Part shown: one piece after another, positions 1 through 7,603 of the stretch
Layout: each line of letters starts with the position of its first letter
Numbering within the stretch: the stretch's first letter is position 1
Source of the DNA: CAZZBK01 sp964652155
Lineage (GTDB): Bacteria > Planctomycetota > Planctomycetia > Pirellulales > PNKZ01
Assembly (NCBI GenBank): GCA_964652155.1
Contig: CAZZBK010000118.1
Location: 1-19,581, forward strand
Direction: 5' to 3'
Length of the DNA stretch: 19,581 nucleotides
Notes under the pieces: generated by a model
The model's database searches: none
Seen by the model: only the letters and a program-made list of their open reading frames with translations
What the model was told of the DNA's origin: nothing
Program-made: the position numbers and the translations under genes

Positions 1-161
1 GTCGGAGTCGCCGGCTTCGCGGGCTCGGCAGGCATCTCCACCTTGGGTGGCTCAACCTTCTTGGCCGGTTCGGTCTTCTTGGGCTGTTCCGAACACGAAA
101 CCACTCCCAACAGCGTGCCTAGCAGCACGACACTCGCCCAACGCAGCAACGATCGGCTCAC
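1..161 (-). CDS. Putative lipoprotein, N-terminal fragment
   Basis: Only the first 53 codons lie in the window; the gene runs off the left edge. I read a GTG start at 161 because GGAG sits 8 bases upstream of it. The product begins MSRSLLRWASVVLLGTLL, a basic n-region and hydrophobic core. It then reaches V-V-S-C, a good lipobox with the modified Cys at residue 23, so the protein should be exported and lipid-anchored. After the Cys comes a low-complexity linker rich in Lys, Glu, Pro and Ala, as is common between a lipid anchor and a folded domain. It lies 82 bp downstream of the PQQ-like gene on the same strand and may be co-transcribed with it. The functional domain is outside the window, so no function can be given. 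Confidence 0.7.
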   Translation of the reverse strand, partial: MSRSLLRWASVVLLGTLLGVVSCSEQPKKTEPAKKVEPPKVEMPAEPAKPATP

Positions 162-243
162 GGGTTGATCTCCGATAAAAAAATGGCAGTCCGATTGAAA
201 TCCTTCACCGCCGACACCACCGTCGACGGACCTGGCAACAGCC

Positions 244-2529
244 TTACGGGTTGGCTGTCACCGTGATGTTGTCGATGAATACTTCCGCATTGGTCGCGTT
301 GCCGAACATGCCGGGGCTTCCCACAACATTCGGAGTGGAGTCCTCGGCCTCGATTGACCAGCCGCTCGGCTCCGGCGTGCCACGCTCCCAGACCTTTCCC
401 TTCAAGATCGCCTTGCCCCCTTGGGCACCGGCGCTGAACTTGACCGTGTACCAGACGTCGGGCTTCCAGGCGAACGGCACCTGCTTGCTGAAGCGGTCCA
501 ACTGCGCGGTCCACGAGCGGATTTGCAATTGCTGCTTGTTGCCCAGCATGTCGAGCGCGTAACGCTGCGCGATCACACCCATGTCGGTTTGGGCATTGTT
601 GCCAAAACCACCCTTGAGGTCGGCCTGGATCGTGTAGTCATGCAAGTCGCTCCAGCCCAGGAAGCCGGTGCTCTTCATGCCCAACGGGATCGTGGTGATC
701 TTGACCATCACCGGGTTGCCATCCACCTCGCGGATGACATGGCGATAGCGCATGCCATTCCAGGGGAGCGGAATCTTTTTGTCCGCGAAGTCAAACTTCC
801 AAGGCAAAGGCGGAATCACGCGGATCCGCGCCTGTCCGGTCAGCTCACCCACCTTGGCCAAGACATAAACGCCTTGATGATTCGTGCCGCTCTCGGCCGT
901 GTAGACGCCCGTCGAGTCGATCGTGCCGGGACCTTTGACCCGCGTGGGCTGCGGTGGCTGGCCCGGGGCGGCGGGGGGCTTCGGGGGTCCCTCGGTCTCG
1001 ATCGTGAACTGCACGTCCTTGGCCTCGCCGAGCGATTGGCCAATGGCGTTGTACAAGCGGACGCTGTACTTGATCGTCTCGCCCGGCTTAATGAGCATTT
1101 CGGCCGGCACAAGTTGCACGTGGGTCGGTGTCTTGTCGGTCAATGGCGCTTCGACCGTGGCCGGTTCGGCCGCGGTGGGAGCCGACTTGGCGTTGGGAGA
1201 GGCGAGGCAGTAAATTGCGACCGTCGTCGGAAAATAGAGCCGACCATTATACGTGATCGGCGAGCCATGAATCTCTTCTTCCTGAGGGAAGCGGAGACGA
1301 TGCGTGATCTTGACGCCAGCCTTGTCGTCGGGCTTGAGAATATGAGCCACGTTGGTCGTGCTGGCGTAGAGCTTGCCGTCGCCGTACATCAAGCTGGCCC
1401 GCATGATCGTGCCGGAGAGCTTAACACGCTTGCCGATCGGGTCCCCCGTCTTGGCATCGAACACGAACAGGTTGCCCGAGTCGTCGCCGGCATACACGCG
1501 ACCGTTGACCACCACGCTGCCTGAGCGACCGATCATCACGTCACGCCGCCGCCAGATGGCGCCATCTTCGGTGATGTTTTTGCCGCCGCTGGCCTTGTTG
1601 CCGTCGATACACACGAATGCGCCGCTGGTGGCACCGTCCGGATTCTCTTCGCCGTTGGAGATAAACACCCGGCCGTCGTTCAACACGACAGGCGGCACAT
1701 TCACGCATTGGCGCGACAACAGATAGGTCCAGATCGGCCGGCCCGTGCGCGGCTGAAACGCCCACACGCCACCATCGCCCGAGCCGAACACGAGCGCCGA
1801 CTGGCCATTGAAGTGCGTCAGCACCGGGCCGCTGTAGGTTGTCTCGCGAGGCCGGAGATTGGTGCCGTTGAACCACACGATCTCGCCCGTGTTCTTGTTC
1901 ATGGCCAAGAACCGGTGGGCGGGAATGGCGTTGTCACCCCAGTTGGTCATCACCGCGCTGGTGATGACCAGGTCTTCGTACACGAGTGGCATGTTGGTGC
2001 GGCCGCCGTAGGTGCTGAGCAAGCCGAACTCTTCGTTCAGCGAGCGCGACCAAATCGTTTTGCCCGTCTCGCCGTCGAGGCATTGAAACACCCCGCACAC
2101 GCCCATCGCAAACACGCGGCCCGTGGTGGGGTCGCCGACCACGCAACTCCAGGCGACGCGCTCGCGCGGCACATCGGACAAATAGACATTGAACTTATTC
2201 TCCCACAACAGCTTGCCGGTGTTGGCGTCGACGCAAACGACCCGCTCGCCTTCGCGCGGCGTGTCATGATCGGCCGATGCGAGCGTGTAGAGCTTGCCAC
2301 GCATGATGATCGGCGTCGAACGGGTACCGATCGTGTCGTTCTTCCAAACAACATTCTCGCCGCTGGGGTCCCAACTCTCGATCAGATTGGTCTCGCGCGA
2401 GACGCCGTTCTGTTCCGGCCCACGCCACACCGGCCAGTCAACCGCCTCAGCGGCGAGGAGGCTGGACATGACTGACGACAGAGCAAGACACAATGACAAG
2501 AAGCGAATGCAATGCACGACTGGCCTCAT
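244..2529 (-). CDS. Secreted PQQ-like beta-propeller protein with LamG-like C-terminus
   Basis: A 761-residue exported protein. Residues 1 to about 27 form a signal peptide ending near LLAAEA, followed at once by WPVWRGPEQNG, a motif typical of the planctomycete PQQ-like family. Residues about 30-450 contain repeated blades of the form 'D..TG...W' (VDANTGKLLW, LDGETGKTIW, MNKNTGEIVW, FQPRTGRPIW, FDAKTGDPIG), the hallmark of PQQ-enzyme/BamB-like propellers. Residues about 470-590 look like an Ig-like domain after a Pro/Ala linker (GTIDSTGVYTA). Residues about 600-761 resemble a concanavalin-A/LamG-type sandwich (DYTIQADLKG, FIDNITVTA). No catalytic dehydrogenase residues were recognised, so it is probably a scaffold or binding protein in the periplasm or at the surface. 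Start is ATG; its upstream bases (CACCC) give no clear ribosome site. Confidence 0.9.
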   Translation of the reverse strand: MRPVVHCIRFLSLCLALSSVMSSLLAAEAVDWPVWRGPEQNGVSRETNLIESWDPSGENVVWKNDTIGTRSTPIIMRGKLYTLASADHDTPREGERVVCVDANTGKLLWENKFNVYLSDVPRERVAWSCVVGDPTTGRVFAMGVCGVFQCLDGETGKTIWSRSLNEEFGLLSTYGGRTNMPLVYEDLVITSAVMTNWGDNAIPAHRFLAMNKNTGEIVWFNGTNLRPRETTYSGPVLTHFNGQSALVFGSGDGGVWAFQPRTGRPIWTYLLSRQCVNVPPVVLNDGRVFISNGEENPDGATSGAFVCIDGNKASGGKNITEDGAIWRRRDVMIGRSGSVVVNGRVYAGDDSGNLFVFDAKTGDPIGKRVKLSGTIMRASLMYGDGKLYASTTNVAHILKPDDKAGVKITHRLRFPQEEEIHGSPITYNGRLYFPTTVAIYCLASPNAKSAPTAAEPATVEAPLTDKTPTHVQLVPAEMLIKPGETIKYSVRLYNAIGQSLGEAKDVQFTIETEGPPKPPAAPGQPPQPTRVKGPGTIDSTGVYTAESGTNHQGVYVLAKVGELTGQARIRVIPPLPWKFDFADKKIPLPWNGMRYRHVIREVDGNPVMVKITTIPLGMKSTGFLGWSDLHDYTIQADLKGGFGNNAQTDMGVIAQRYALDMLGNKQQLQIRSWTAQLDRFSKQVPFAWKPDVWYTVKFSAGAQGGKAILKGKVWERGTPEPSGWSIEAEDSTPNVVGSPGMFGNATNAEVFIDNITVTANP

Positions 2530-2626
2530 AGGTGGGTGTCTCAGGAGGTCCGCAGCGACCGATTAGGCAGGCAGGTGGAACGGATTAGGATACGACAAGC
2601 GAACGGAAGCGGCTAGTGGGGGAAGG

Positions 2627-2731
2627 CTTATCCGAGCCGGGGATATAAGTCCCCGGATAAGATGGCCACGTCAGCGACATATTTTATCCCAACGCATGCT
2701 TATCCGGGGTCTCACGCCCCCGGCTCGGAAG
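2627..2731. repeat. Nested inverted-repeat element (REP/MITE-like)
   Basis: An element of about 105 bp made of two hairpins that also pair with each other. Hairpin 1: CCGGGGA (2637-2643) with TCCCCGG (2650-2656). Hairpin 2: CCGGGG (2704-2709) with CCCCGG (2718-2723). Across the element, CCGAGCCGGGG (2632-2642) is the exact complement of CCCCGGCTCGG (2718-2728), and CCCCGGATAAG (2651-2661) is the exact complement of CTTATCCGGGG (2699-2709). It lies between the stop of the cupin gene and the start of the PQQ-like gene and contains no reading frame. It resembles dispersed bacterial intergenic palindromes. Confidence 0.75.
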
Positions 2732-2753
2732 TTTCAGTGGCTCGGGAATTAAC

Positions 2754-3131
2754 TTAGTCGAACCACTCATCCTCCGGATCAAACTTGGGCAGCACCAGAA
2801 TGAGCACCCGCATCTTGCCGAGCGCTCGATGCCGTGTGCCGGGTCGGATCATCACGCACATGCCCGGATGAACATCCACAACTTCATTGTCCAGTTGCAT
2901 TTGCGCGCCGCTCTCACACTCCAAAAAGTAATACGTCTCGGTCAGCCGCCGGTGATAATGTGTGCGGGCTTCGGTCGAGATGTCGGTGCGATGCACCGTG
3001 CCGGGAAAGTCGCTCACGTCGGCAAACGCGCGCCGAGCCTGCCCGCACGGACACTTGACCGGCGCAATCTGGTCGAAATCAGCGAGCTCGTAGGGTCGCT
3101 CGGGAGTTGCTGGCAAAACTTTTTCTTCCAT
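2754..3131 (-). CDS. Small single-domain cupin protein
   Basis: 125 residues, a normal length for a stand-alone cupin_2 protein. The first cupin motif is visible as H58-Y-H60 with E65 (THYHRRLTETYYFLE), the usual His/His/Glu metal set. The second motif follows with PG at 89-90 and RPGTRHRA, where H101 would complete the site. A metal-dependent sugar/polyol isomerase, dioxygenase or sensory role is possible, but the sequence does not say which. A CPCG pair at 27-30 upstream of the barrel is unusual for the family. No signal peptide, so cytoplasmic. It is followed by the nested repeat element and then the PQQ-like gene on the same strand; the 224-bp spacing argues against a tight operon. Confidence 0.85.
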   Translation of the reverse strand: MEEKVLPATPERPYELADFDQIAPVKCPCGQARRAFADVSDFPGTVHRTDISTEARTHYHRRLTETYYFLECESGAQMQLDNEVVDVHPGMCVMIRPGTRHRALGKMRVLILVLPKFDPEDEWFD

Positions 3132-3716
3132 GCTAGCTCAGGCGTTAAGGATCACTCGACTCTCCCAGCCCCCTCTAACCGTACCAGCGTCACGCCAAAG
3201 CTACCACTGCGACACACTAAAATCGCCGCTACCTCCACTGTTGGAGGGGTGTTTGGCCGTCAAGGTTTCACCAGCTTCTAGGACCCGAATGGATTGCCTA
3301 ACAATCACTGTAAACCACGTGGCCAAAATTACTTCCGTCGGTCTCAAGCCGCTTGAATTGGGTAGCCGATACCGTTGGTGTCACTCATCAAGGACACGTT
3401 CAACAACACAGTGGTTGTTGGGCGTGAGCCGGCACCAGGGGTTCCGAATCGGTTGTTTTCGGGCCAAGGAATGGCCCGACGGTCCTGGCGCTAACATACC
3501 TGGAGAACGACGACGAGATATTGGATGGGACCACCTTAACGGGCGGCACCAGCGATCCATCGAAAAGCTCGCCTGCCCCGCGGGGCAGCTCGCACCACGA
3601 ACCGGAGCTCCAACCTCCTGCACAACGTGCGACCCGAACACCCGCTGTGGCACGACCGACAAGACGTCCCAACCCATTCATCGTTCGAAGTTCCCATGAG
3701 AAGGAGAGGTTGCTCA
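3132..3716. other. 585-bp gene-free intergenic region with three palindromes
   Basis: No reading frame here resembles a protein; the longest open stretch (plus strand, 3130-3699) gives a compositionally odd product with no recognisable motif. The region separates the divergent cupin and Cys-rich genes, so it should hold both promoters. I could not identify either with confidence. Three dyads stand out: CAACAAC/GTTGTTG (3401-3407, 3414-3420), CGGGCCA/TGGCCCG (3460-3466, 3472-3478) and the perfect 16-bp palindrome CTGCCCCGCGGGGCAG (3573-3588). A strong ribosome site, AAGGAGAGG, lies at its right end and serves the Cys-rich gene. Confidence 0.6.
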
Positions 3717-4436
3717 ATGAAACTGCATACACTCGTAGGAGCGCTGATCGTTAGCGTGGGCCTCTGTAGCCAAAGCTTCGGTGGCTTGCTCGAACGCATC
3801 ATGTCAGGTGGTTGCAACAGCTGCTGCAAGCCTTCGTGCTGCGAAACCAGCTGTGCCGCCGCCGCTGCCAACACCTGCTGCGCCAAGGCCGCTGATCCCG
3901 GCTGCTGCGCGGTGGCCAACAGCTGCTGCAACAAGGGCTGCGATGACGGCTGCTGCCGTCGTCACCTGCACTTGTTCTCCGGCCTGAAGGGTTTGTTCCA
4001 TCGTTGCTGCGACGACGGTTGCGGCAATGGCTGCTGCGACAACAGCTGTGCGGCCGCTGCCAACACCTGCTGTGCGAAGGCTGCCGAGCCGGCTTGTGCG
4101 GCTGCTGCCCCGTCCTGCTGTGCCAAGGCTGCCGAACCGGCTTGTGCGGCGGCTGCCCCGACCTGCTGTGCGGCTGCCAACAGCTGCTGCGACAAGGGCT
4201 GCTGCGGCGACAGCTGCTGCCGTAAAGATCGTTGCTGCTTGCTCTCGAATCTGTTCAAGCGGATTCGTTGCAACAAGCCGTGCTGCCCGAAGAGCTGCTG
4301 CGGCAACGGTTGCTGCGAAGTCTCGTGCGGCGCTCCGGTCAAGGGTGGCGAAGCCGCTCCGATTCCTCCGGCCCCGATTGCCGATCCTTCGGCTCAAGGC
4401 CGCCGTATGATCCAGAGCTATGTTCACGCTCACTAA
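3717..4436 (+). CDS. Secreted cysteine-rich repeat protein
   Basis: I place the start at 3717 because AAGGAGAGG lies 7 bases upstream and a signal peptide begins there (residues 1 to about 22, ending SQSFG). An in-frame upstream ATG at 3627 lacks these. The product has 239 residues, of which 46 are Cys, mostly in CC pairs (NSCC, KPSCC, DKGCC, GNGCC). Ala-rich stretches (AKAAEPACAAAAP) separate the pairs. Three short hydrophobic-basic stretches introduce Cys blocks: GLLERIM (23-29), SGLKGLFHR (88-96) and LLSNLFKRIR (175-184). The C-terminal 35 residues are Cys-free and Pro/Ala-rich. After export it should be heavily disulfide-bonded, or could bind metal. A structural envelope role fits reports of cystine-rich protein walls in planctomycetes, but that is inference. 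It is a single-gene unit with its own terminator. Confidence 0.85.
   Translation: MKLHTLVGALIVSVGLCSQSFGGLLERIMSGGCNSCCKPSCCETSCAAAAANTCCAKAADPGCCAVANSCCNKGCDDGCCRRHLHLFSGLKGLFHRCCDDGCGNGCCDNSCAAAANTCCAKAAEPACAAAAPSCCAKAAEPACAAAAPTCCAAANSCCDKGCCGDSCCRKDRCCLLSNLFKRIRCNKPCCPKSCCGNGCCEVSCGAPVKGGEAAPIPPAPIADPSAQGRRMIQSYVHAH
4074..4169 (+). repeat. Two tandem 48-bp coding repeats in the Cys-rich gene
   Basis: Residues 120-135 (AKAAEPACAAAAPSCC) are repeated as residues 136-151 (AKAAEPACAAAAPTCC) with one amino-acid change, and the DNA is nearly identical. A related but diverged unit lies earlier, at AKAADPGCC (56-64). This indicates recent in-frame duplication, so copy number may vary between strains. 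Confidence 0.85.
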
Positions 4437-4469
4437 ACTGAGCTGAGCAATAACGCTCGATAACTCAAG

Positions 4470-4508
4470 GCCGGTCCGGACCCTCAAAAGTCCGGACCGG
4501 CTTTTTTT
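4470..4508 (+). terminator. Intrinsic terminator of the Cys-rich gene
   Basis: A perfect 12-bp stem, GCCGGTCCGGAC (4470-4481) with GTCCGGACCGGC (4490-4501), closes an 8-base loop and is followed at once by seven T (4502-4508). It begins 33 bases after the stop codon. This is a textbook Rho-independent terminator for plus-strand transcription. On the other strand no T-tract follows the stem, so it is unlikely to stop the minus-strand operon. Confidence 0.95.
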
Positions 4509-4525
4509 ATGCGCCTCGTGAAACG

Positions 4526-4552
4526 GTTTTCAGTTTTCAGTTTTCGGTTCTC
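4526..4552. repeat. GTTTTCA heptamer array, cut by the assembly gap
   Basis: In-phase 7-bp units GTTTTCA, GTTTTCA, GTTTTCG and GTTCTC run directly into the N block. The same units recur between ctaA and ctaD at 18262-18282. The array lies beyond the 3' end of the PLP-enzyme gene; any matching inverted arm would be inside the gap. Confidence 0.8.
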
Positions 4553-4652
4553 NNNNNNNNNNNNNNNNNNNNNNNNNNNNNNNNNNNNNNNNNNNNNNNN
4601 NNNNNNNNNNNNNNNNNNNNNNNNNNNNNNNNNNNNNNNNNNNNNNNNNNNN
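4553..4652. other. Assembly gap (100 N)
   Basis: Exactly 100 unknown bases, the customary size for a gap of unknown length. The gene entering from the right is still open at 4653 and lacks roughly the last 100 residues of its family. The true missing sequence is therefore probably about 300 bp or more. The left edge is a tandem repeat, a likely reason for the assembly break. Confidence 0.95.
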
Positions 4653-5536
4653 AAGTCGGCCAGATACTCAACCGCCGCGAGCACGCCGGCAATCCCCTCG
4701 TGATTCTGCGTGCCGGTCATCCATCGCTCGGGTAACGAGTCCGCCGCGGGACGCACCTTGTACGGAGTCAGCGCGGCGAGCCGTTCGGGTCGTCCCCACA
4801 ACACGCCGACGTGCGGACCAAAAAACTTGTACGCCGAGCAAGCAAGGTAATCGCAGTCCCACGAACGAACGTCGATCAACCGATGCGGCGCGTAATGCAC
4901 CGCGTCGACAAATACCTCGGCACCGCTCGCATGCGCCGCTTGGACCATCTCGCCGATCGGGTTGATGGTCCCCACCGCATTGCTGGCCGCCCCCACGGCC
5001 ACCAGTCGCGTGCGCTTCGAGAGCAACGCGCGAAAATGGTCCAGATCGAGCGTGCAATCGTCGGTCCGCACGTTGATTCGCCGCACCGTGACGCCAGCGT
5101 CACGCGCCGCAAGCACCCACGGCGAGACATTCGCGTCGTGATCGAGATGCGTCACGATGATCTCGTCTCCCGACTGCCAGCCGCGCGACAACGCGCGGCT
5201 GAAAGCGAACGTCAACGTGGTCATGTTCGCGCCGAAGATCACGCTACTGGGGTCGTCGGCCCCCAGCAAATCGGCGACCGCCGCGTGGGCTTCAGCGAGC
5301 ATCGCGTCACTCTGCCGACTGGTCGCGAACACACCGCCGTGATTGGCGTTCATCGTGATCAGATAGTTGGCGATGGCGTCGACCACGCGCTGCGGAGTCT
5401 GGCTCCCCGCAGGACCGTCGAAGAACACGGGTAACTGCCCGCTTTCGTCGCTCTGATGCAACGCCGGAAAGGCGCGGCGAAATTCGGCGACATCGAACTC
5501 ACGAGGTGCGGCGGCCAGCGAGGCGGGGGGGCTCAT
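4653..5536 (-). CDS. Cysteine-desulfurase-family PLP enzyme, 3' end missing
   Basis: A class V aminotransferase fold enzyme, closest by motif to the VC1184-type subfamily of SufS-like proteins. 294 residues are readable from ATG 5536 before the gap. Typical features are LPVFFDGPAGSQTPQRVV (35-52), NANHGGVFATSR (63-74), the FGANMTTLTF block (101-110), H130/D132/H133 (VTHLDHDANVSP), D211 in FVDAVHY (contacts the PLP ring nitrogen) and K237 in SAYKFFGPH (Schiff-base lysine). The C-terminal small domain, which holds the substrate-side residues, is lost, so desulfurase versus other PLP chemistry cannot be decided. The start overlaps the upstream stop as ATGA, with GGAG 11 bases upstream, so it is translationally coupled to the DUF1445 gene. 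The 3' truncation is an assembly artefact, not evidence of a pseudogene. Confidence 0.9.
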
Positions 5537-6327
5537 GGCGTGAAATACTCCTTGGTTCGCAGATCCGTCATAAACATATAGCCCGGACGGTGCGTGATTG
5601 CCCAGTCGAGCCGCGCGGCCTCGAGCGCCAACTGCGGTGTCACGCCACAAGCCCAAAACACGGGCACTTCGCCCGCTTCCATCACCGGCGGGTCGCCAAA
5701 GTCCGGCTGATCGACATCCATAATACCCAAATCGGCCGGCGCGCCCACATGCACCGGCGCGCCATGCATCCCAGGATAGTGTCCGCTGATCTGACGCACC
5801 GCGTGGAGGTCCTCAGGGCGATAAGGACGCATGCTCACGACGAGCTTTCCCTGAAAGGGACCCGACGGCAGACAGTCGACGTTCGTGCGATACATGGGGA
5901 CGTTGCGGCCGAGTTGCAGATGGCGCACCGGATAGCCGGCGAGTTCGAGTGCGTGCTCGAAGGTAAACGAGCAGCCCAACAAAAACGCCACCGCATCATC
6001 ACGCCACAACTCAACAATATCTTCGGGCTGCGGACCCACGCACTGCCCATGATGGAACACCCGATAACCGCTCACGTCGGTGCGCAAATCGGCGCCCGGC
6101 GCAATCGCCGGCTCGGGGTTGCCCGGCTCGGTGCGACACAGCAGCGGGCAACTCTGCGAGTTGAGTCGGCAAAAGGCCGCGAAGTCATCCGCTGCCGCGT
6201 TGGGCACAATGACCAGGTTCGCCTGGACAAAGCCGGGGCATTGCCCAGCGGTCGGTCGGCGATACGCGCCCGCTCGAATCGCGGCCCGCAGGTCTTGAGG
6301 TTCAACATACACGGTGTCGGCAGCCAT
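5533..6327 (-). CDS. DUF1445 (YcsI/UPF0317) putative hydro-lyase
   Basis: 264 residues from ATG 6327, matching the usual length of about 260. A longer frame reaches back to 6507 but would lie wholly inside the upstream gene and adds no family-like residues. Signature blocks run in order: AFLLGCSFTFEHAL (114-127), RNVPMYRTNVDC (141-152), GKLVVSMRP (160-168), MHGAPVHVG (187-195), DQPDFGD (206-212) and EVPVFWACGVTPQLA (220-234). The family is named putative hydro-lyase from distant evidence, and a related domain forms part of animal D-glutamate cyclase proteins; no substrate can be assigned from sequence. Probably cytoplasmic. It sits 4 bases after the ligase stop and overlaps the PLP-enzyme start by 4 bases, so all three should be co-translated. 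Its own ribosome site is weak. Confidence 0.93.
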   Translation of the reverse strand: MAADTVYVEPQDLRAAIRAGAYRRPTAGQCPGFVQANLVIVPNAAADDFAAFCRLNSQSCPLLCRTEPGNPEPAIAPGADLRTDVSGYRVFHHGQCVGPQPEDIVELWRDDAVAFLLGCSFTFEHALELAGYPVRHLQLGRNVPMYRTNVDCLPSGPFQGKLVVSMRPYRPEDLHAVRQISGHYPGMHGAPVHVGAPADLGIMDVDQPDFGDPPVMEAGEVPVFWACGVTPQLALEAARLDWAITHRPGYMFMTDLRTKEYFTP

Positions 6328-6331
6328 AGTG

Positions 6332-7603
6332 TTATCGGCGCTGATCGATAATCCGCGCCCCCTTGCCTTCGAATCGTGGCAAACTTCCCAAGGACACACA
6401 TTGCACGTCCACCTTGAGCCCCAGCCGCAACAACAGTTCGTCCGCCACGCGCTGGGGCTGCTCAAGTCGATCTTCAATCTCGACGCGCAGCTGATCCATC
6501 TGTTCAACCTTGTAGACCGTCAGGCGATATTCAAGCACCTCGGGAAAACCACGCAAGATTTGCTCGATCGCGCTGGGGAAAATGTTCACGCCCCGCACGA
6601 TGAGCATGTCGTCGGCGCGGCTCACGATTCCCCCTTCGAGCAGCACGAAGCGGCATTGCAGGCCATGATTCCAAGTCGGCCGCACCAAATCGCCCGTGCG
6701 GTAGCGGATTACCGGCGAGCCGAGGCGTCCCAAGTTGGTGAGCACCAACTCGGCGAGTTCTCCGTCCTGAGCGCTCTGTCCCGTCTCGACGCTCAAGAAC
6801 TCGGCGATGAACTCGCTTTCCATCACATGCAATCCGCGCCGCGCGAGATCGGCGAAGCCCCAGGGCCCCACCTCGCTGGCCCCGGCGTGATCGACGCACT
6901 GGCAGCGCCACAGGGTCTCGATCCGCTGGCGAATCGCGGGGATCGAGCCTCCCGGTTCTCCCGCCAGCACGATCCGGCGAATGCCCAACTCGCCCACATT
7001 GAGCTTCCGCTGTTCACCCACCTCGGCCAAATGCAGCGCGTAACTTGGCGTGCAAAACACGACCGTCGCGCGGCTCGTCCGCATCAACTCCAGCCGCGCC
7101 AGCGTGCTGATCCCACCAGCCGGAATCGTCAGGCAGCCGCGATGAGTCAGCGCATCAAATGCGCTCCAGAAGCCAATGAACGGCCCGAACGAAAAGGCCA
7201 TGAAACAACGATCCGCCGACGTGATGCCAATACTGTCGAAGATCGTCTGCCAGGTCTCGATCCACCACTCCCAATCCTCGGCCGTGTCGAGCACGATCAG
7301 CGGCCGGCCGCGCGTCCCCGACGTCTGGTGGTAACGCACATAGCGCGCAAGTTCAAACGTCCGATGCGGCGCGTCGTCGCCGTGGGCCTGCGCGGCGACC
7401 AACTCTTCTTTGAACGTGTAGGGCCAATCGACCAACTCGCAAAGCGACTCGACCGGGCGCTTTAATCCCGAGAGCTTTTCAGCGTAAAACCGATTGCCAG
7501 GCAACACCCGATCAAGCAGCCGGTTGAGACGCTCCAACTGATGCCGCTCCAGCGCGGCCGTGTCGAGTGTCGTCAGGTCATGTCGTTGCTCGGGCGATAG
7601 CAT
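6332..7603 (-). CDS. Phenylacetate-CoA-ligase-like adenylate-forming enzyme
   Basis: 423 residues, the usual length of PaaK/COG1541 enzymes. These activate a carboxylic acid with ATP and then often transfer it to CoA. Visible motifs are the phosphate-binding loop HQTSGTRGRP (92-101), AGEPGG (214-219), YRTGDL (301-306), the hinge region SRADDMLIVRGVNIFPSAIE (328-347) and the C-terminal catalytic lysine region LPRFEGKGARIID, with K414. The substrate is unknown; no other phenylacetate-degradation gene is present, so a different acid is likely. It is the first gene of a three-gene operon and is divergent from the DUF1501 gene. Start is ATG 7603; there is no clear ribosome site and the start codon is buried in a hairpin. 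Confidence 0.9.
   Translation of the reverse strand: MLSPEQRHDLTTLDTAALERHQLERLNRLLDRVLPGNRFYAEKLSGLKRPVESLCELVDWPYTFKEELVAAQAHGDDAPHRTFELARYVRYHQTSGTRGRPLIVLDTAEDWEWWIETWQTIFDSIGITSADRCFMAFSFGPFIGFWSAFDALTHRGCLTIPAGGISTLARLELMRTSRATVVFCTPSYALHLAEVGEQRKLNVGELGIRRIVLAGEPGGSIPAIRQRIETLWRCQCVDHAGASEVGPWGFADLARRGLHVMESEFIAEFLSVETGQSAQDGELAELVLTNLGRLGSPVIRYRTGDLVRPTWNHGLQCRFVLLEGGIVSRADDMLIVRGVNIFPSAIEQILRGFPEVLEYRLTVYKVEQMDQLRVEIEDRLEQPQRVADELLLRLGLKVDVQCVSLGSLPRFEGKGARIIDQRR

Noticed and set aside
421..1524. 367-codon open frame antisense to the secreted PQQ-like gene
   Set aside because: Arg/His/Ala-rich product without family signature; the minus-strand frame carries clear propeller blades.
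3130..3699. 189-codon plus-strand frame in the long spacer before the Cys-rich gene
   Set aside because: Composition is unlike neighbouring proteins, no motif is recognisable, it starts within the cupin start codon region and has no ribosome site. Treated as non-coding.
3804..4487. Ala/Arg-rich minus-strand frame antisense to the Cys-rich gene
   Set aside because: It is the mirror of Cys and Ala codons; the plus strand has a signal peptide, ribosome site and terminator.
6328..6507. N-terminal extension of the DUF1445 gene to an upstream ATG
   Set aside because: It lies wholly within the ligase coding region and the 264-residue version already matches the family length.
6314..7465. 383-codon open frame on the plus strand, antisense to the ligase gene
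   Set aside because: It covers the well-supported ligase in the opposite direction, its product has no domain-like motif, and such mirror frames are expected in GC-rich genes.
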